Numbered from the stretch's first letter, positions 50,345 to 59,533 are shown. The stretch: DNA of 64,000 nucleotides from Frateuria_A yonginensis (GCF_037137055.1 NZ_JBBBNY010000001.1:434001-498000); one strand, 5' to 3'. Numbers and translations: made by a program. Notes: generated by a model not told the origin, from the letters alone.

Positions 50345-51439
50345 TCAACCGCGTGGCGCGACAGTGTCGAACAGGTCGCGCTGCGCGGCAAAGTGGTCGC
50401 GGTCCACGAACCCGGCCAGGCCCACCCCGACCAGCCGGTAGCGGGTGCCATCCGGATGCCGCACGCGTGCGCGCAGCGCGCAGGCCAGATCACCCAGCTG
50501 GCGGGCCGACTCCGGCAAGGTGGGTGGCGAAAAGCTGCGCGTGAACGTGCGGAAATCCGTGGTCTTGAGCTTGAGCACCACGGTGCGCGCGACGCGACCC
50601 TCCTCGCGCTGGTGGCCGGCCCAGGCCTTCTCGGCGAGCCGGCGGATGTGCGGTTCGAGCTGGTCCAGGGTCAGGTCCGTCTCGAAGGTGTCCTCGGCCG
50701 AGACCTGCAGGGTAGGGCGGTGCGGCTGGACCGGATGCTCGTCGATGCCCAGCGACAGTTCGTGCAGGCGCCGGCCCCAGCGGCCGAAGCGCTGTTCCAG
50801 CTCGGCCCGGCCGAGCCGGCGCAGGTCGGCGACGGTGGCCACGCCCATCGCCGCGAGCTTGCCTTCCATCACCTTGCCCACGCCCGGCAGCTTGCCGACC
50901 GCGAGCGGGGCGAGGAACGCCTCCACCTGGTGCGGACGGATCACGAACAGGCCGTCGGGCTTGCGCCAGTCCGAGGCGATCTTGGCCAGGAACTTGTTCG
51001 GCGCGACGCCGGCCGAGGCGGTCAGCCGCGTCTCCTCGCGGATCTGGGCGCGGATCGCCTCGGCCACCGCGGTGGCCGAGGGCAGGCCGGAGGTCGCGTG
51101 GGTGACGTCGAGGTAGGCCTCGTCCAGCGACAGCGGCTCGATCAGGTCGGTGTGCCGCGCGAAGATCGCGCGCACCTGCCGCGACACCGCCTTGTAGCGC
51201 ACGAAGTCCGGCGGCACGAAGATCGCCTGCGGGCACAGCCGTTCCGCGCGCACCGCCGGCATCGCCGAGCGCACGCCGAACACGCGCGCCTCGTAGCTGG
51301 CCGCGCACACCACCGAGCGCGCGCCGCGCCAGGCCACCACCACCGGCTTGCCGCGCAGGGCCGGGTCGTCGCGCTGCTCCACCGACGCGTAGAACGCGTC
51401 CATGTCGATGTGCAGGATCTTGCGGAGCGCGTGGGGCAC
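50345..51439 (-). CDS. dinB: DNA polymerase IV (Y family)
   Basis: This 364-residue translesion polymerase has the catalytic acids in DMDAF (D12) and SLDEAYLD (D106, E107), the YEARVFGVRSAMP finger, and a helix-hairpin-helix thumb region. The C-terminus has QRDLF, a likely sliding-clamp binding motif. It starts with GTG; a TAGAAT -10 box lies 27 bp upstream (minus strand, 51467-51472). No Shine-Dalgarno or LexA box is apparent. Confidence 0.95.
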   Translation of the reverse strand: MPHALRKILHIDMDAFYASVEQRDDPALRGKPVVVAWRGARSVVCAASYEARVFGVRSAMPAVRAERLCPQAIFVPPDFVRYKAVSRQVRAIFARHTDLIEPLSLDEAYLDVTHATSGLPSATAVAEAIRAQIREETRLTASAGVAPNKFLAKIASDWRKPDGLFVIRPHQVEAFLAPLAVGKLPGVGKVMEGKLAAMGVATVADLRRLGRAELEQRFGRWGRRLHELSLGIDEHPVQPHRPTLQVSAEDTFETDLTLDQLEPHIRRLAEKAWAGHQREEGRVARTVVLKLKTTDFRTFTRSFSPPTLPESARQLGDLACALRARVRHPDGTRYRLVGVGLAGFVDRDHFAAQRDLFDTVAPRG

Positions 51440-51466
51440 GGTCGGAGCGTCGGGGGCGTCCCGGCG

Positions 51467-51472
51467 ATTCTA
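51467..51472 (-). promoter_or_regulatory. dinB -10 box
   Basis: TAGAAT on the minus strand, 27 bp before the GTG start of dinB. No -35 box of note. Confidence 0.4.
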
Positions 51473-51620
51473 ACGAGTGCCGACGGCGTACCGGGGTCCC
51501 GGCGGCAGCGCACGTCATGGCGTGGCGGCTGGGTGCCTGCCCGGCGCCCAGCCGCCGGCCTGGTTTGACAGCCGGTTGATCGCCGCAGGACTAGCGTGGT
51601 CGGCCTTCCGGAGGAGGGTC

Positions 51621-53624
51621 GTGGCCGACTTCGCGCACCAACGCCAACGCATGGTCGAGCGCCAGCTCGCCGCTCGCGGCATCGCCGATCCGCGCGTGCT
51701 GGATGCGATGGGCCGGATCCCGCGCGAAGCCTTCGTGGCGGGTAACATGCACGAGTTCGCCTATGAGGACTCGCCGCTGCCGATCGAGGCCGGGCAGACC
51801 ATCTCGCAGCCCTTCATCGTGGCGCGCATGCTCGAGGCGGCCCAGCTGCAGCCGGGCGACCGCGTGCTCGAGATCGGTGCGGGGTCCGGCTACGCCGCGG
51901 CGGTCATGGGCGCGATCACGGCGCACGTCGACGCGATCGAGCGCCACGGCGAGCTGGCCGAGCTCGCACGGCAGCGCTACGCGGCGCTCGGTTACCGCAA
52001 CATCGAACTGCACGTGGGCGACGGCAGCGGCGGCTGGCCGGACGCGGCGCCGTACGACGCCATCCTGGTCGCGGCCGGGGCGCCGGCCGTGCCCGACACG
52101 CTGCGCCGCCAGCTGGCCATCGGCGGGCGGCTGGTGATGCCGGTGGGGGAGAGCATGTACCGCCAGCGCCTGGTGAAGGTCACGCGGCTGGACGAAGACC
52201 GCTTCCGGCAGGAGCACCTGGACGAGGTGCGCTTCGTGCCGCTGGTCGGCACCTGGGGCTGGAGCGAGCAGGTGGCCGCACCGGCGCGGCCGGAGGCGGT
52301 GCGTGCCCGCGCGAGCGCCGATGGCGCCGGGCTGCCGGCGACGATCCGCGCCGCGCTCGAGCCGCTGCCCGACCCCGGCGATCCTGCCTTCGGCCGTTTC
52401 TTCGACCGCTACGCCAACGCGCGCGTAGTGCTGCTGGGCGAGGCCAGCCACGGCACCAGCGAGTTCTATCGCGCGCGCGCGGCGATCACGCGGCGGCTGA
52501 TCGAGCAGCATGGCTTCACCCTCGTGGCGGTGGAGGCCGACTGGCCGGACGCGGCGGTGATCGACCGCTACGTGCGGCACCGGCCGCGCGACAGCCAGGC
52601 CGAGCCGCCGTTCCAGCGCTTCCCGACCTGGATGTGGCGCAACCGCGACGTCGCGCGTTTCGTGGACTGGCTGCGCGACTACAACGCCGATCGCGCCGAC
52701 CGGACCCAGGCAGGCTTCTACGGGCTGGACCTCTACAGCCTGGACCGTTCGATCCGCGAGGTGATCGACTACCTCGACCAGGTCGATCCGGAGGCCGCCC
52801 GCGTCGCCCGCCACCGCTACGGCTGCCTCACGCCTTGGAGCCGCGAGCCGGCGCAGTACGGCCGGATGGCGCTCAGCGCCGGCTACGCGCCGTGCGAGAA
52901 GGCCGTGGTGCAGATGCTGCGCGAGCTGCTCGCGCGCCGCCTGGAATACGCGCGGGCCGACGGCGAACGCTATCTGGATGCGGCGCAGAACGCGCGCCTG
53001 GTGAGCAACGCCGAGGCGTACTACCGGGCCATGTACTACGGCTCGACCGAGTCCTGGAACCTGCGCGACAGCCACATGTTCGAGACGCTGGAGAACCTGC
53101 TCGCCGCCGCCGGGCCGCAGGCGCGGGCGGTGGTGTGGGCGCACAACTCGCACATCGGCGATGCGCGCCACACCGAGATGGGCCAGGTGCGCGAGGAGCT
53201 GAACCTGGGCCAGCTGTGCCGCCAGCGTTTCGGGCGCGACGCGGCGCTGATCGGTTTCGGCACGCACACGGGCACCGTGGCCGCCGCCGACGAGTGGGAC
53301 GCGCCGATGCGCGTGATGGACGTGCTGCCCTCGCGCCAGGACAGCTACGAGCGGCTGTTCCACGAGGCCGGCGAGCCGCGCGGCCTGCTCGACCTGCACG
53401 AGGACGTACACCCGCAGCTGTGGGCCCGGCTCGCGGCCGGCCGGCTGGAACGCTTCATCGGCGTGATCTACCGGCCGGATACCGAGCGCTGGAGCCACTA
53501 CGTGGAGTGCTCGCTGCCGCGCCAGTTCGACGGCTACGTCTGGTTCGAGGAGACCCGCGCGGTCGAGCCGCTCGGCGAGGAGCCGCGTACCGGCGTGCCC
53601 GACACCTGGCCGTTCGGCCTCTGA
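51621..53624 (+). CDS. Protein-L-isoaspartate methyltransferase fused to erythromycin esterase-like domain
   Basis: This 667-residue fusion begins with a PCMT domain (about 1-215): SPLPIEAGQTISQPF is the substrate segment and VLEIGAGSGY (83-91) binds S-adenosylmethionine. A short linker leads to an erythromycin esterase/EreA-like domain (about 245-665), with LLGEASHG (E274, H277), VAVEADWPD and VWAHNSHIGD, all expected for the catalytic site. PCMT repairs isoaspartyl proteins. EreA hydrolyses macrolide rings, but chromosomal homologues often have other substrates. The GTG at 51621 is preceded by GGAGGAGG. Confidence 0.9.
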   Translation: MADFAHQRQRMVERQLAARGIADPRVLDAMGRIPREAFVAGNMHEFAYEDSPLPIEAGQTISQPFIVARMLEAAQLQPGDRVLEIGAGSGYAAAVMGAITAHVDAIERHGELAELARQRYAALGYRNIELHVGDGSGGWPDAAPYDAILVAAGAPAVPDTLRRQLAIGGRLVMPVGESMYRQRLVKVTRLDEDRFRQEHLDEVRFVPLVGTWGWSEQVAAPARPEAVRARASADGAGLPATIRAALEPLPDPGDPAFGRFFDRYANARVVLLGEASHGTSEFYRARAAITRRLIEQHGFTLVAVEADWPDAAVIDRYVRHRPRDSQAEPPFQRFPTWMWRNRDVARFVDWLRDYNADRADRTQAGFYGLDLYSLDRSIREVIDYLDQVDPEAARVARHRYGCLTPWSREPAQYGRMALSAGYAPCEKAVVQMLRELLARRLEYARADGERYLDAAQNARLVSNAEAYYRAMYYGSTESWNLRDSHMFETLENLLAAAGPQARAVVWAHNSHIGDARHTEMGQVREELNLGQLCRQRFGRDAALIGFGTHTGTVAAADEWDAPMRVMDVLPSRQDSYERLFHEAGEPRGLLDLHEDVHPQLWARLAAGRLERFIGVIYRPDTERWSHYVECSLPRQFDGYVWFEETRAVEPLGEEPRTGVPDTWPFGL

Positions 53625-53646
53625 GGCCCGCCTTGCGCAGGGGCGC

Positions 53647-53707
53647 GGGTCGCCTGGCGCCGTCCTGCCCCGGCATGCGCACCGTCAGCCCGGGAGATAC
53701 CGTGCCC
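53647..53707 (-). pseudogene. Decayed 3' end of a second LysE-type gene
   Basis: These 61 bases match the last codons, stop region and flank of the LysE gene at 53772-53833 with about 80% identity. Read in the same sense on the minus strand they encode GTV-x5-TVRM, but the stop codon is lost. It is a partial duplicate, separated from the intact end by a REP element. Confidence 0.5.
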
Positions 53708-53740
53708 TCGGCGCTCCGGAGGTTGGGTCCATAACGTCCC

Positions 53741-53766
53741 GCTCTCGCGCAAGCTCGCTCCCAGGG
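53741..53766. repeat. REP element, type 1
   Basis: CTCTCGCGCAAGCTCGCTCC is a slightly diverged copy of the type 1 REP. It lies between the decayed LysE fragment and the intact LysE gene, downstream of the PCMT-EreA fusion. Confidence 0.6.
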
Positions 53767-53778
53767 GGCATGGGTCGT

Positions 53779-54411
53779 CTAGCGCCGCCCTTGCGCCAGC
53801 ATGCGCACCGCCAGGGCGGCCAGTACCGTGCCCATCAGCCAGCGCTGCACCGTCTGCCAGGACGGGCGATCGCCCAGGAAACGGGCGACCGAGCCGGCGC
53901 CCAGCACGATCAGTGCGTTCACGCTCAGGCTTATGGCGATCTGGGTGAAGCCCAGCACCAGCGACTGGCCGAGCACGCTGCCGTGCCCCGGCGCGATGAA
54001 CTGCGGCAGCAGCGACAGGTACAGCACCGCCGCCTTGGGGTTGAGCAGGTTGGTGAGCAGGCCCATCGCGAACAGCCGGCGCAGGCCGTCCGGCGGCAGG
54101 TCGCGCAACTGGAACGGCGAGCGGCCGCCGGGCCTGAGCGCCTGCCAGGCCAGGTACAGCAGGTACAGCGCGCCGCCGATGCGCAGCGCGTCGTAGGCGT
54201 AGGGCACCGCGAACAACAGCGCGGTGATGCCGCAGGCGGCGCACAGCATGTAGACGATGAAGCCCAGGCCGACGCCCGCGAGCGAGACCAGCCCGGCCGC
54301 AGGGCCCTGGCAGACCGAGCGCGAGACCAGGTAGATCATGTTGGGGCCGGGGGTCAGGACCAGGCCCAACGCGACCAGCGCGAAGGCCGTCAGATGGGTG
54401 GGGTCGGGCAT
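53779..54411 (-). CDS. LysE/RhtB family amino-acid exporter
   Basis: This 210-residue protein has six membrane segments with the RhtB hallmarks LTPGPNMIYLVSRS near the N-terminus and NLLNPKAAVLYLSLLPQF in the middle. These proteins export amino acids or related metabolites. The ATG at 54411 has GGGAG upstream, although the frame stays open far upstream. A TAGGCT box is a candidate -10. Confidence 0.88.
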   Translation of the reverse strand: MPDPTHLTAFALVALGLVLTPGPNMIYLVSRSVCQGPAAGLVSLAGVGLGFIVYMLCAACGITALLFAVPYAYDALRIGGALYLLYLAWQALRPGGRSPFQLRDLPPDGLRRLFAMGLLTNLLNPKAAVLYLSLLPQFIAPGHGSVLGQSLVLGFTQIAISLSVNALIVLGAGSVARFLGDRPSWQTVQRWLMGTVLAALAVRMLAQGRR

Positions 54412-54491
54412 CGTGGGCTCCCAGGCGGAGGTGCACAGCCTAGACCGCCGCCGGCCCGGATGCATGTGCTGGCCGCGCTGGGCGACGCCGC

Positions 54492-55454
54492 CTAGGCCCG
54501 TTCCAGCGCCGGCGAGCGCCGACGCCGCGCCTCGAACACCGCCAGCGCGAGCGCGGCCACGCCGAACGGCAACAGGTTGTAGACCATCCGGTAGCACAGC
54601 AGCCCGGCCAGCACGTCGGCGCGGGCCTCGGCGGGGAATGCGCCGAGCAGGATCGCCTCGAACACGCCCAGCCCGCCGGGCGCGTGGCTGGCAATGCCGG
54701 CGACCAGCGCGGCCAGGTAGATCGGCACGAAATCGACGAAGGAGGGCGCGATCGCGGCCGGCAGCAGCAGGTACATCGCCGCGATCGCGGCGCTCATCTC
54801 GATGCCGCCGATCAGCATCTGCAACGCCGCGGATGCGCTGCCGGGCAGGGCCAGCGACCAGCGGTGCAGGCGCAGCGTGCGGGGGCGCGCGAGCCAGGCC
54901 AGCATCGCCAGCAGCAGCGCCGCCAGCGCGCCGCCGACGGGGCGCCCCCAGCCCGGTGCGATCGCCGGTTCCATCCACAGGCCGGCGGCGCCAAGCACGG
55001 CATAGCCCAGCCCGACCCCGAGGCTGGCCAGCCCGACCACGCGCGCGATGTCGCCCGCCGTTACACCGGCTCCGGCGTAGATGCGGTAACGCACCGCGCC
55101 ACCGGTGAGCGCGTGGAAGCCCAGGGTGTTCGACAGCGCATGCGCGGCGAAGCCCGCGAACGCGGCCAGCGGCCCGGGGCAGCGCGGCGCCACGCTGCGC
55201 GCGGCCAACAGGTCGAACACGGCGAGCATGGCGAAGCTGGTGGCGGTGGCGGCCAACGCACCCAGCAGGTGCGAGGCCGGCAACTGCAGCAGCGCCGCCG
55301 TCACGTCGCGCCAGGCCATCGCGCCCAGGTAGCGGTGCAGCAGCCATGCCGCCAGCGCGAGCAGCGAGGCCGATAGCAGCCAGGAGAGCAGGTGCAGCCC
55401 GCGGTTCGCGCGGGCGTTGCCGATCGCGTCGGGCGTAAGGTCGGCCGTGGACAT
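54492..55454 (-). CDS. YbhN/UPF0104-like (lysylphosphatidylglycerol synthase TM family) membrane protein
   Basis: This 320-residue protein has about eight membrane segments with the family motif SHAPGGLGVFEAILL and the earlier GFHALTGGAVRYR. It lacks the aminoacyl-transferase domain of MprF, so lipid flipping or transport is the likely but unproven role. TAAGGT (minus strand, 55462-55467) ends 7 nt before the ATG and there is no ribosome site, suggesting leaderless translation. Confidence 0.85.
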   Translation of the reverse strand: MSTADLTPDAIGNARANRGLHLLSWLLSASLLALAAWLLHRYLGAMAWRDVTAALLQLPASHLLGALAATATSFAMLAVFDLLAARSVAPRCPGPLAAFAGFAAHALSNTLGFHALTGGAVRYRIYAGAGVTAGDIARVVGLASLGVGLGYAVLGAAGLWMEPAIAPGWGRPVGGALAALLLAMLAWLARPRTLRLHRWSLALPGSASAALQMLIGGIEMSAAIAAMYLLLPAAIAPSFVDFVPIYLAALVAGIASHAPGGLGVFEAILLGAFPAEARADVLAGLLCYRMVYNLLPFGVAALALAVFEARRRRSPALERA

Positions 55455-55461
55455 GGCAGCG

Positions 55462-55467
55462 ACCTTA
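55462..55467 (-). promoter_or_regulatory. -10 box 7 nt from the YbhN-like start codon
   Basis: On the minus strand TAAGGT, seven bases, then ATG. This is the same spacing as for the LytTR and esterase genes. Confidence 0.4.
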
Positions 55468-55569
55468 CGCCGGATGCCCGCCGCCGTGCGAGTGCCACAC
55501 GGTGCGGCCCACGGGCCGGCGATCTCACGCTATCGTTGACCCTTGCCTTCAAGGGACGATCCGCGCGCG

Positions 55570-56892
55570 ATGAGCCAAGAATCCAGTTCCTACCTGCGCC
55601 GCCTGGGCACCTGGGACGCCGCGATGATCGTGATCGGTGGCGTGATCGGCGCCGGCATCTTCCGCACGCCGGCGACGCTGGCCGAGCGCACCAGTTCCGG
55701 CACGCAGCTGCTGGTGCTGTGGGCGATCGGCGGCCTGCTCACCCTTGCCGGCGTGCTCTCGTATGCGGAGCTGGGCGCGCGGCGGCCGCAGGCGGGCGGC
55801 AGCTACATCTACCTGCGCGAGGCGTTCGGCCAGCTGCCGGCCTTCCTGTTCGGCTGGACCATGGCGCTGATCAACTACCCGGGCAGCGTGGCGGCGGTGG
55901 CGACCACCTTCGCCGACTACTTCTGCACCGCGCTCGGACTCTCGGCGCAGTACGTCAAGCCGGTGGCCTCCGGTGCGATCGCCTTCATCGTCGGCATCAA
56001 CCTGTTCGGCATCCGCGCCGGCGCCTGGGTGCAGAACATCTTCACCGTGCTCAAGCTGGCCGCGATCGCTCTGCTGGTGGTGGTCGGCGTGGTGCTCGCG
56101 CAGGGCCACCTGGGCCTCGCGCTGGCCACCGACGCGAGCCGCCAGGTGCCCTCCGGCGCGCTGATCGGCGCGTTGCTGCCGGTGCTGTTCACCTACGGCG
56201 GCTTCCATTACCTCAACGACCTGGCCGGCGAGGTGCGCGAACCGCAGCGCACCCTGCCGCGCGCGCTGGGCCTGGGCATGGCCGGCGTGATGACCGCCTA
56301 CGTGCTGGCCAACTTCGCCTACCTCGCCGGGCTGGGGCACGCAGGGCTCGCGGCCAGCCACGCGCCGGCGGCCGATCTGATGCAGAAGCTGTTCGGCCCG
56401 CGCGGCGCCACGCTGATCGCGCTGGGCATCGCCTGCTCGACCTTCGGCTACTGCAACATCGCCATCGCCGGCGGCGCGCGCGTGCTGCAGACGATGGGCG
56501 CCGACGGCATGTTCTTCTCCGCCGTGGGCCGCATCGAACGGCAGAGCCGCGCGCCGCAGGTGGCGCTCGCCACGCTGGGCGCGTGGGCGATCGTGCTCAC
56601 GCTTTCCGGCAGCTTCGGCCAGTTGCTGGACTACACCACCGTCGGCGAATGGCTGGCGCACGCCTGCAGCATCGCCACGCTGTTCTGGTACCGGCGCCAC
56701 TTCGCCGAGCCCTCGCCGTACCGCGTGCCGTTCTACCCGTGGCTGCCGCTGCTGTTCGTGCTCACCGTGCTCGGGGTGATCGGCGCCACCGCCGTGCACA
56801 ACCCGCGCGACGCCGGCATGAGCCTGGTCATCATCGCCTGCGGCATCCCGGCCTACTACGGCTGGCGCTGGCTGGAGCGCAGCAGCGCCTGA
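55570..56892 (+). CDS. APC family amino acid permease
   Basis: This 440-residue permease has about twelve membrane segments. Helix 1 carries MIVIGGVIGAGIFRTPA, the substrate-binding break of APC transporters, and ARRPQAGGSYIYLREAFG follows. It probably takes up an amino acid with protons. A TATCGT box lies upstream; the ribosome site is weak (AAGGGA). It is divergent from the YbhN-like gene. Confidence 0.88.
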   Translation: MSQESSSYLRRLGTWDAAMIVIGGVIGAGIFRTPATLAERTSSGTQLLVLWAIGGLLTLAGVLSYAELGARRPQAGGSYIYLREAFGQLPAFLFGWTMALINYPGSVAAVATTFADYFCTALGLSAQYVKPVASGAIAFIVGINLFGIRAGAWVQNIFTVLKLAAIALLVVVGVVLAQGHLGLALATDASRQVPSGALIGALLPVLFTYGGFHYLNDLAGEVREPQRTLPRALGLGMAGVMTAYVLANFAYLAGLGHAGLAASHAPAADLMQKLFGPRGATLIALGIACSTFGYCNIAIAGGARVLQTMGADGMFFSAVGRIERQSRAPQVALATLGAWAIVLTLSGSFGQLLDYTTVGEWLAHACSIATLFWYRRHFAEPSPYRVPFYPWLPLLFVLTVLGVIGATAVHNPRDAGMSLVIIACGIPAYYGWRWLERSSA

Positions 56893-56903
56893 GCCGCTGC
56901 CCC

Positions 56904-56985
56904 TGTAGTGGCGAGCTTGCTCTCCATGCCTTTTTGCCTGGCTCTCACGCGCGAGACAAGAGCATCGCGAGCAAGCTCGCTCCTG
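56904..56985. repeat. Inverted pair of type 1 REP elements (BIME-like)
   Basis: Arms at 56904-56928 (TGTAGTGGCGAGCTTGCTCT...) and 56963-56985 (CATCGCGAGCAAGCTCGCTCC) face each other around a 34-base spacer. The pair lies between the permease and the agarase-like gene, like the pair at 11361. Confidence 0.7.
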
Positions 56986-57014
56986 CCGGGCAGGCCCCGG
57001 CCCGCGAGGAACCG

Positions 57015-59084
57015 ATGAAAGCGATCGCCTGCATGCTGGCCGGCCTGGCCATCCCGCCGATCTGTTCCGCCAGCGTGGCCGGGCAGGTCACGCTGACGCA
57101 CGTGCGGCAAGGCGCCGTGGAGCGGCTGCCCGGCGGCGAGAGCCTGCGCCGCTACACCTTCCAGCCCGCCGCGCGGCCGCAGCTGACCTTGCACGGCGAC
57201 TGGCGCGGCGGCGAACTGCGCCTGCGCGTGCAGAACGCGATGCCGTGGGCGATCACCGTGCAACTGGACCTCGAAGGCGAGGGCGGCGCGCCGCTGCACG
57301 CGACCGTGGGCCTCCCGGCCGGCCCGGTGCAGACGCTGGTGGTGCCGCTGCACGCGACCTCGCCGCGGGCCTTCGGCATGCAGGCGGGGCCGCCGATGCC
57401 GTTCCGGCACGACGGCGAGCGCGTCGTGCTCGCCACCACGGTCGAAGGCGGCGGCGGCCTGCAATCGGTGCACGTGCTGCGCATCGCCGTGCCGGCGCCG
57501 CAGGCCGCGCAGAGCCTCCTGCTGGGCGCCGTCGGCACGGCGCCGGATGCCACCCTGCGCGCCGCCTATGCGGGGATCGTCGATCGTTACGGGCAATACC
57601 GTCGCGGCGACTGGCCCGGCAAGGTGCAAAGCGACGCCGCCCTGCGCGCGGCGGTGCACGCACCGGTCGCGCCGCGCGACGGGGCGCGGCGGACCGATGC
57701 CTATGGCGGACGGCTGGACGTTCGCACCGACGCCACCGGCTGGTTCCACGCGCGCAAGCTTGACGACCGCTGGCAGCTGGTGACGCCGCAAGGCCACCCG
57801 TTCTTCTCGCTCGGCGTCAATGCGGTGACCGACGACACCGGGCGCAGCTACGTCGAGGGTCGCGCATGGATGTTCGAGGGCCTGCCGCCGGCGCAGGGGG
57901 CGTGGGCCGCGTTCCACGGGCAGGCGGACAGCCGTGGCCAGACCGGCGCGAGTGCAGGCCTCGCCTACGACCACGGCCGCTGGTTCGACTTCTACGCCGC
58001 CAACCTGTACCGCGTCGACGGGACCGGCTGGCGCGAGGCCTGGTGTCGCCGCACGCGCGCGCGGCTGGCCGCGTGGGGCTTCAACACGCTGGGCAACTGG
58101 AGCGACGAAGCGCTCGCGCGCGGGCATCGCCTGGTCTACACCCGCTCGATCAACATCGAAGGCGCGTTCGGCAACGTGGCCACCGGCTACGACTGGTGGG
58201 GGCGCATGCCCGACCCGTTCGATCCGCGCTTCGTGCAGGCCGCCGAGCGCGCGGTGGCCAAGGCCACGGCCGGCGTGCGCGACGATCCCTGGCTGCTCGG
58301 CTACTTTGCCGACAACGAGCTGGCCTGGGCGGCGCCCGGGCCGCAGGGCCGCTGGGCGCTGGCCATCGGCACCCTGCGCGGCGAGCCGCACAGCGCCGCC
58401 AAGCAGGCCTTCCTCGCCATGCTCGAACGCAAGTACGGCGACGCACTGAAGCTCGGCGTCGCCTGGGGCATCGGCGTGACACGCTGGGAAGCCCTGCGGC
58501 CGGTCGGCTTCCAGGCGCCCCTGCCGGAGGAGGCACACCCGGCTATCGCCGAGGATTACCAGGCCTGGTTGCGTGCCTATGCGGAGCAGTACTTCCGTAC
58601 CGTCCGCGAAGCGCTGCGGCGCCACGATCCGCACCACCTGTTCCTCGGCGGCCGTTTCGGCGTGCACACGCCCGAGGCGGTGGCGGCGTGCGCGCGCTGG
58701 TGCGACGTGCTCAGCTTCAACGTCTACGCCGACCTGCCGCAGCACGGCCTGGATCTGCCCGCGCTGCACGCACTGGACAAGCCGGTGCTGATCAGCGAAT
58801 TCAGCTTCGGCTCGACCGACCGCGGCCCGTTCGGCACCGGGCCGGTGGCGGTGTGGAACGAGAGCCAGCGCGGACAGGCGTATGCCCGCTTCGTGCGGGC
58901 CGCGGCCGCCGATCCGGTAGTGGTGGGCGCGCACTGGTTCCAGTACGCCGACCAGCCGGTCACCGGACGCCTGCTCGACGGCGAGAACGCCCACCTGGGA
59001 CTGGTCGGCATCACCGACATCCCGTTTGACGGTTTCTCGACGGCAGCCGGCAAGGCCAACGGAGCCGCGCAGGACACCCGGTAA
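57015..59084 (+). CDS. Exported clan GH-A glycoside hydrolase, agarase-like
   Basis: This 689-residue protein has a signal peptide (about 1-20). A beta-rich N-terminal domain (about 25-165) and a TIM barrel (about 230-680) follow. Acid/base E435 lies in FADNELAW and nucleophile E595 in LISEFSFGS, both at the positions expected for clan GH-A. The overall pattern, including SLGVNAVTDD and WGFNTLGNWSD, resembles beta-agarases and related GH50-like enzymes. The true substrate may be another galactan or beta-glycan. GAGGA precedes the ATG. A stem-loop follows the stop. Confidence 0.82.
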   Translation: MKAIACMLAGLAIPPICSASVAGQVTLTHVRQGAVERLPGGESLRRYTFQPAARPQLTLHGDWRGGELRLRVQNAMPWAITVQLDLEGEGGAPLHATVGLPAGPVQTLVVPLHATSPRAFGMQAGPPMPFRHDGERVVLATTVEGGGGLQSVHVLRIAVPAPQAAQSLLLGAVGTAPDATLRAAYAGIVDRYGQYRRGDWPGKVQSDAALRAAVHAPVAPRDGARRTDAYGGRLDVRTDATGWFHARKLDDRWQLVTPQGHPFFSLGVNAVTDDTGRSYVEGRAWMFEGLPPAQGAWAAFHGQADSRGQTGASAGLAYDHGRWFDFYAANLYRVDGTGWREAWCRRTRARLAAWGFNTLGNWSDEALARGHRLVYTRSINIEGAFGNVATGYDWWGRMPDPFDPRFVQAAERAVAKATAGVRDDPWLLGYFADNELAWAAPGPQGRWALAIGTLRGEPHSAAKQAFLAMLERKYGDALKLGVAWGIGVTRWEALRPVGFQAPLPEEAHPAIAEDYQAWLRAYAEQYFRTVREALRRHDPHHLFLGGRFGVHTPEAVAACARWCDVLSFNVYADLPQHGLDLPALHALDKPVLISEFSFGSTDRGPFGTGPVAVWNESQRGQAYARFVRAAAADPVVVGAHWFQYADQPVTGRLLDGENAHLGLVGITDIPFDGFSTAAGKANGAAQDTR

Positions 59085-59117
59085 GGCGCCAGCCCGCCCG
59101 CCGCCGAGGCTGGCGCC
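59085..59117 (+). terminator. Stem-loop directly after the agarase-like gene
   Basis: A perfect 10-bp stem (GGCGCCAGCC with GGCTGGCGCC) with a 13-nt loop begins right after the TAA. No T run follows, so it may protect the 3' end more than terminate. Confidence 0.45.
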
Positions 59118-59293
59118 GGTCGGCGCCCGAGCATCCCGGAGTGTCGCCGACACGGGCGCGACGGTCCCTTGCTGGCCGCTTCACGCCATCGGCCGATACT
59201 GGCGCGAGGCCAAGGCGGGCTCGACGGGTGTCGGGCGGCCGCAACGGAGGTGGCGCGGTCATCGGCCATTGGCCTGCAAGGGAGGAACCCGGC

Positions 59294-59488
59294 ATGAATG
59301 CGATCTTCGCAATCACCCCTCGTAACGAACCCAAGTGGGGACGGCTGTCGGCCCCGGTGGATCCGGAGGAGACCCGGATCTGCATGCGCGCGCAGTCGAT
59401 CCTTTCCGGCGGCGAAATCGGGCAATGCCCGCCGCTGGATCTGAAACAGGCCCGCGACGTGCTGGCCTGGTACACACCCCCGCATTGA
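59294..59488 (+). CDS. Small hypothetical protein (64 residues)
   Basis: This 64-residue protein has a strong Shine-Dalgarno (GGGAGGAA) 6 nt before the ATG. It has a mixed composition with two cysteines (ICMRAQ, GQCPPL) and no signal or membrane segment. I recognise no family; an unusually good ribosome site suggests it is real. Confidence 0.55.
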   Translation: MNAIFAITPRNEPKWGRLSAPVDPEETRICMRAQSILSGGEIGQCPPLDLKQARDVLAWYTPPH

Positions 59489-59533
59489 TACGGGCCCCGG
59501 CGGGACGGCCGCACCCTCCCGCCGGGCTTTTCC

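Noticed and set aside
51621..53624. Macrolide resistance gene
   Set aside because: The EreA-like domain is chromosomal and fused to a repair methyltransferase, with no mobile element nearby; resistance cannot be claimed from similarity.
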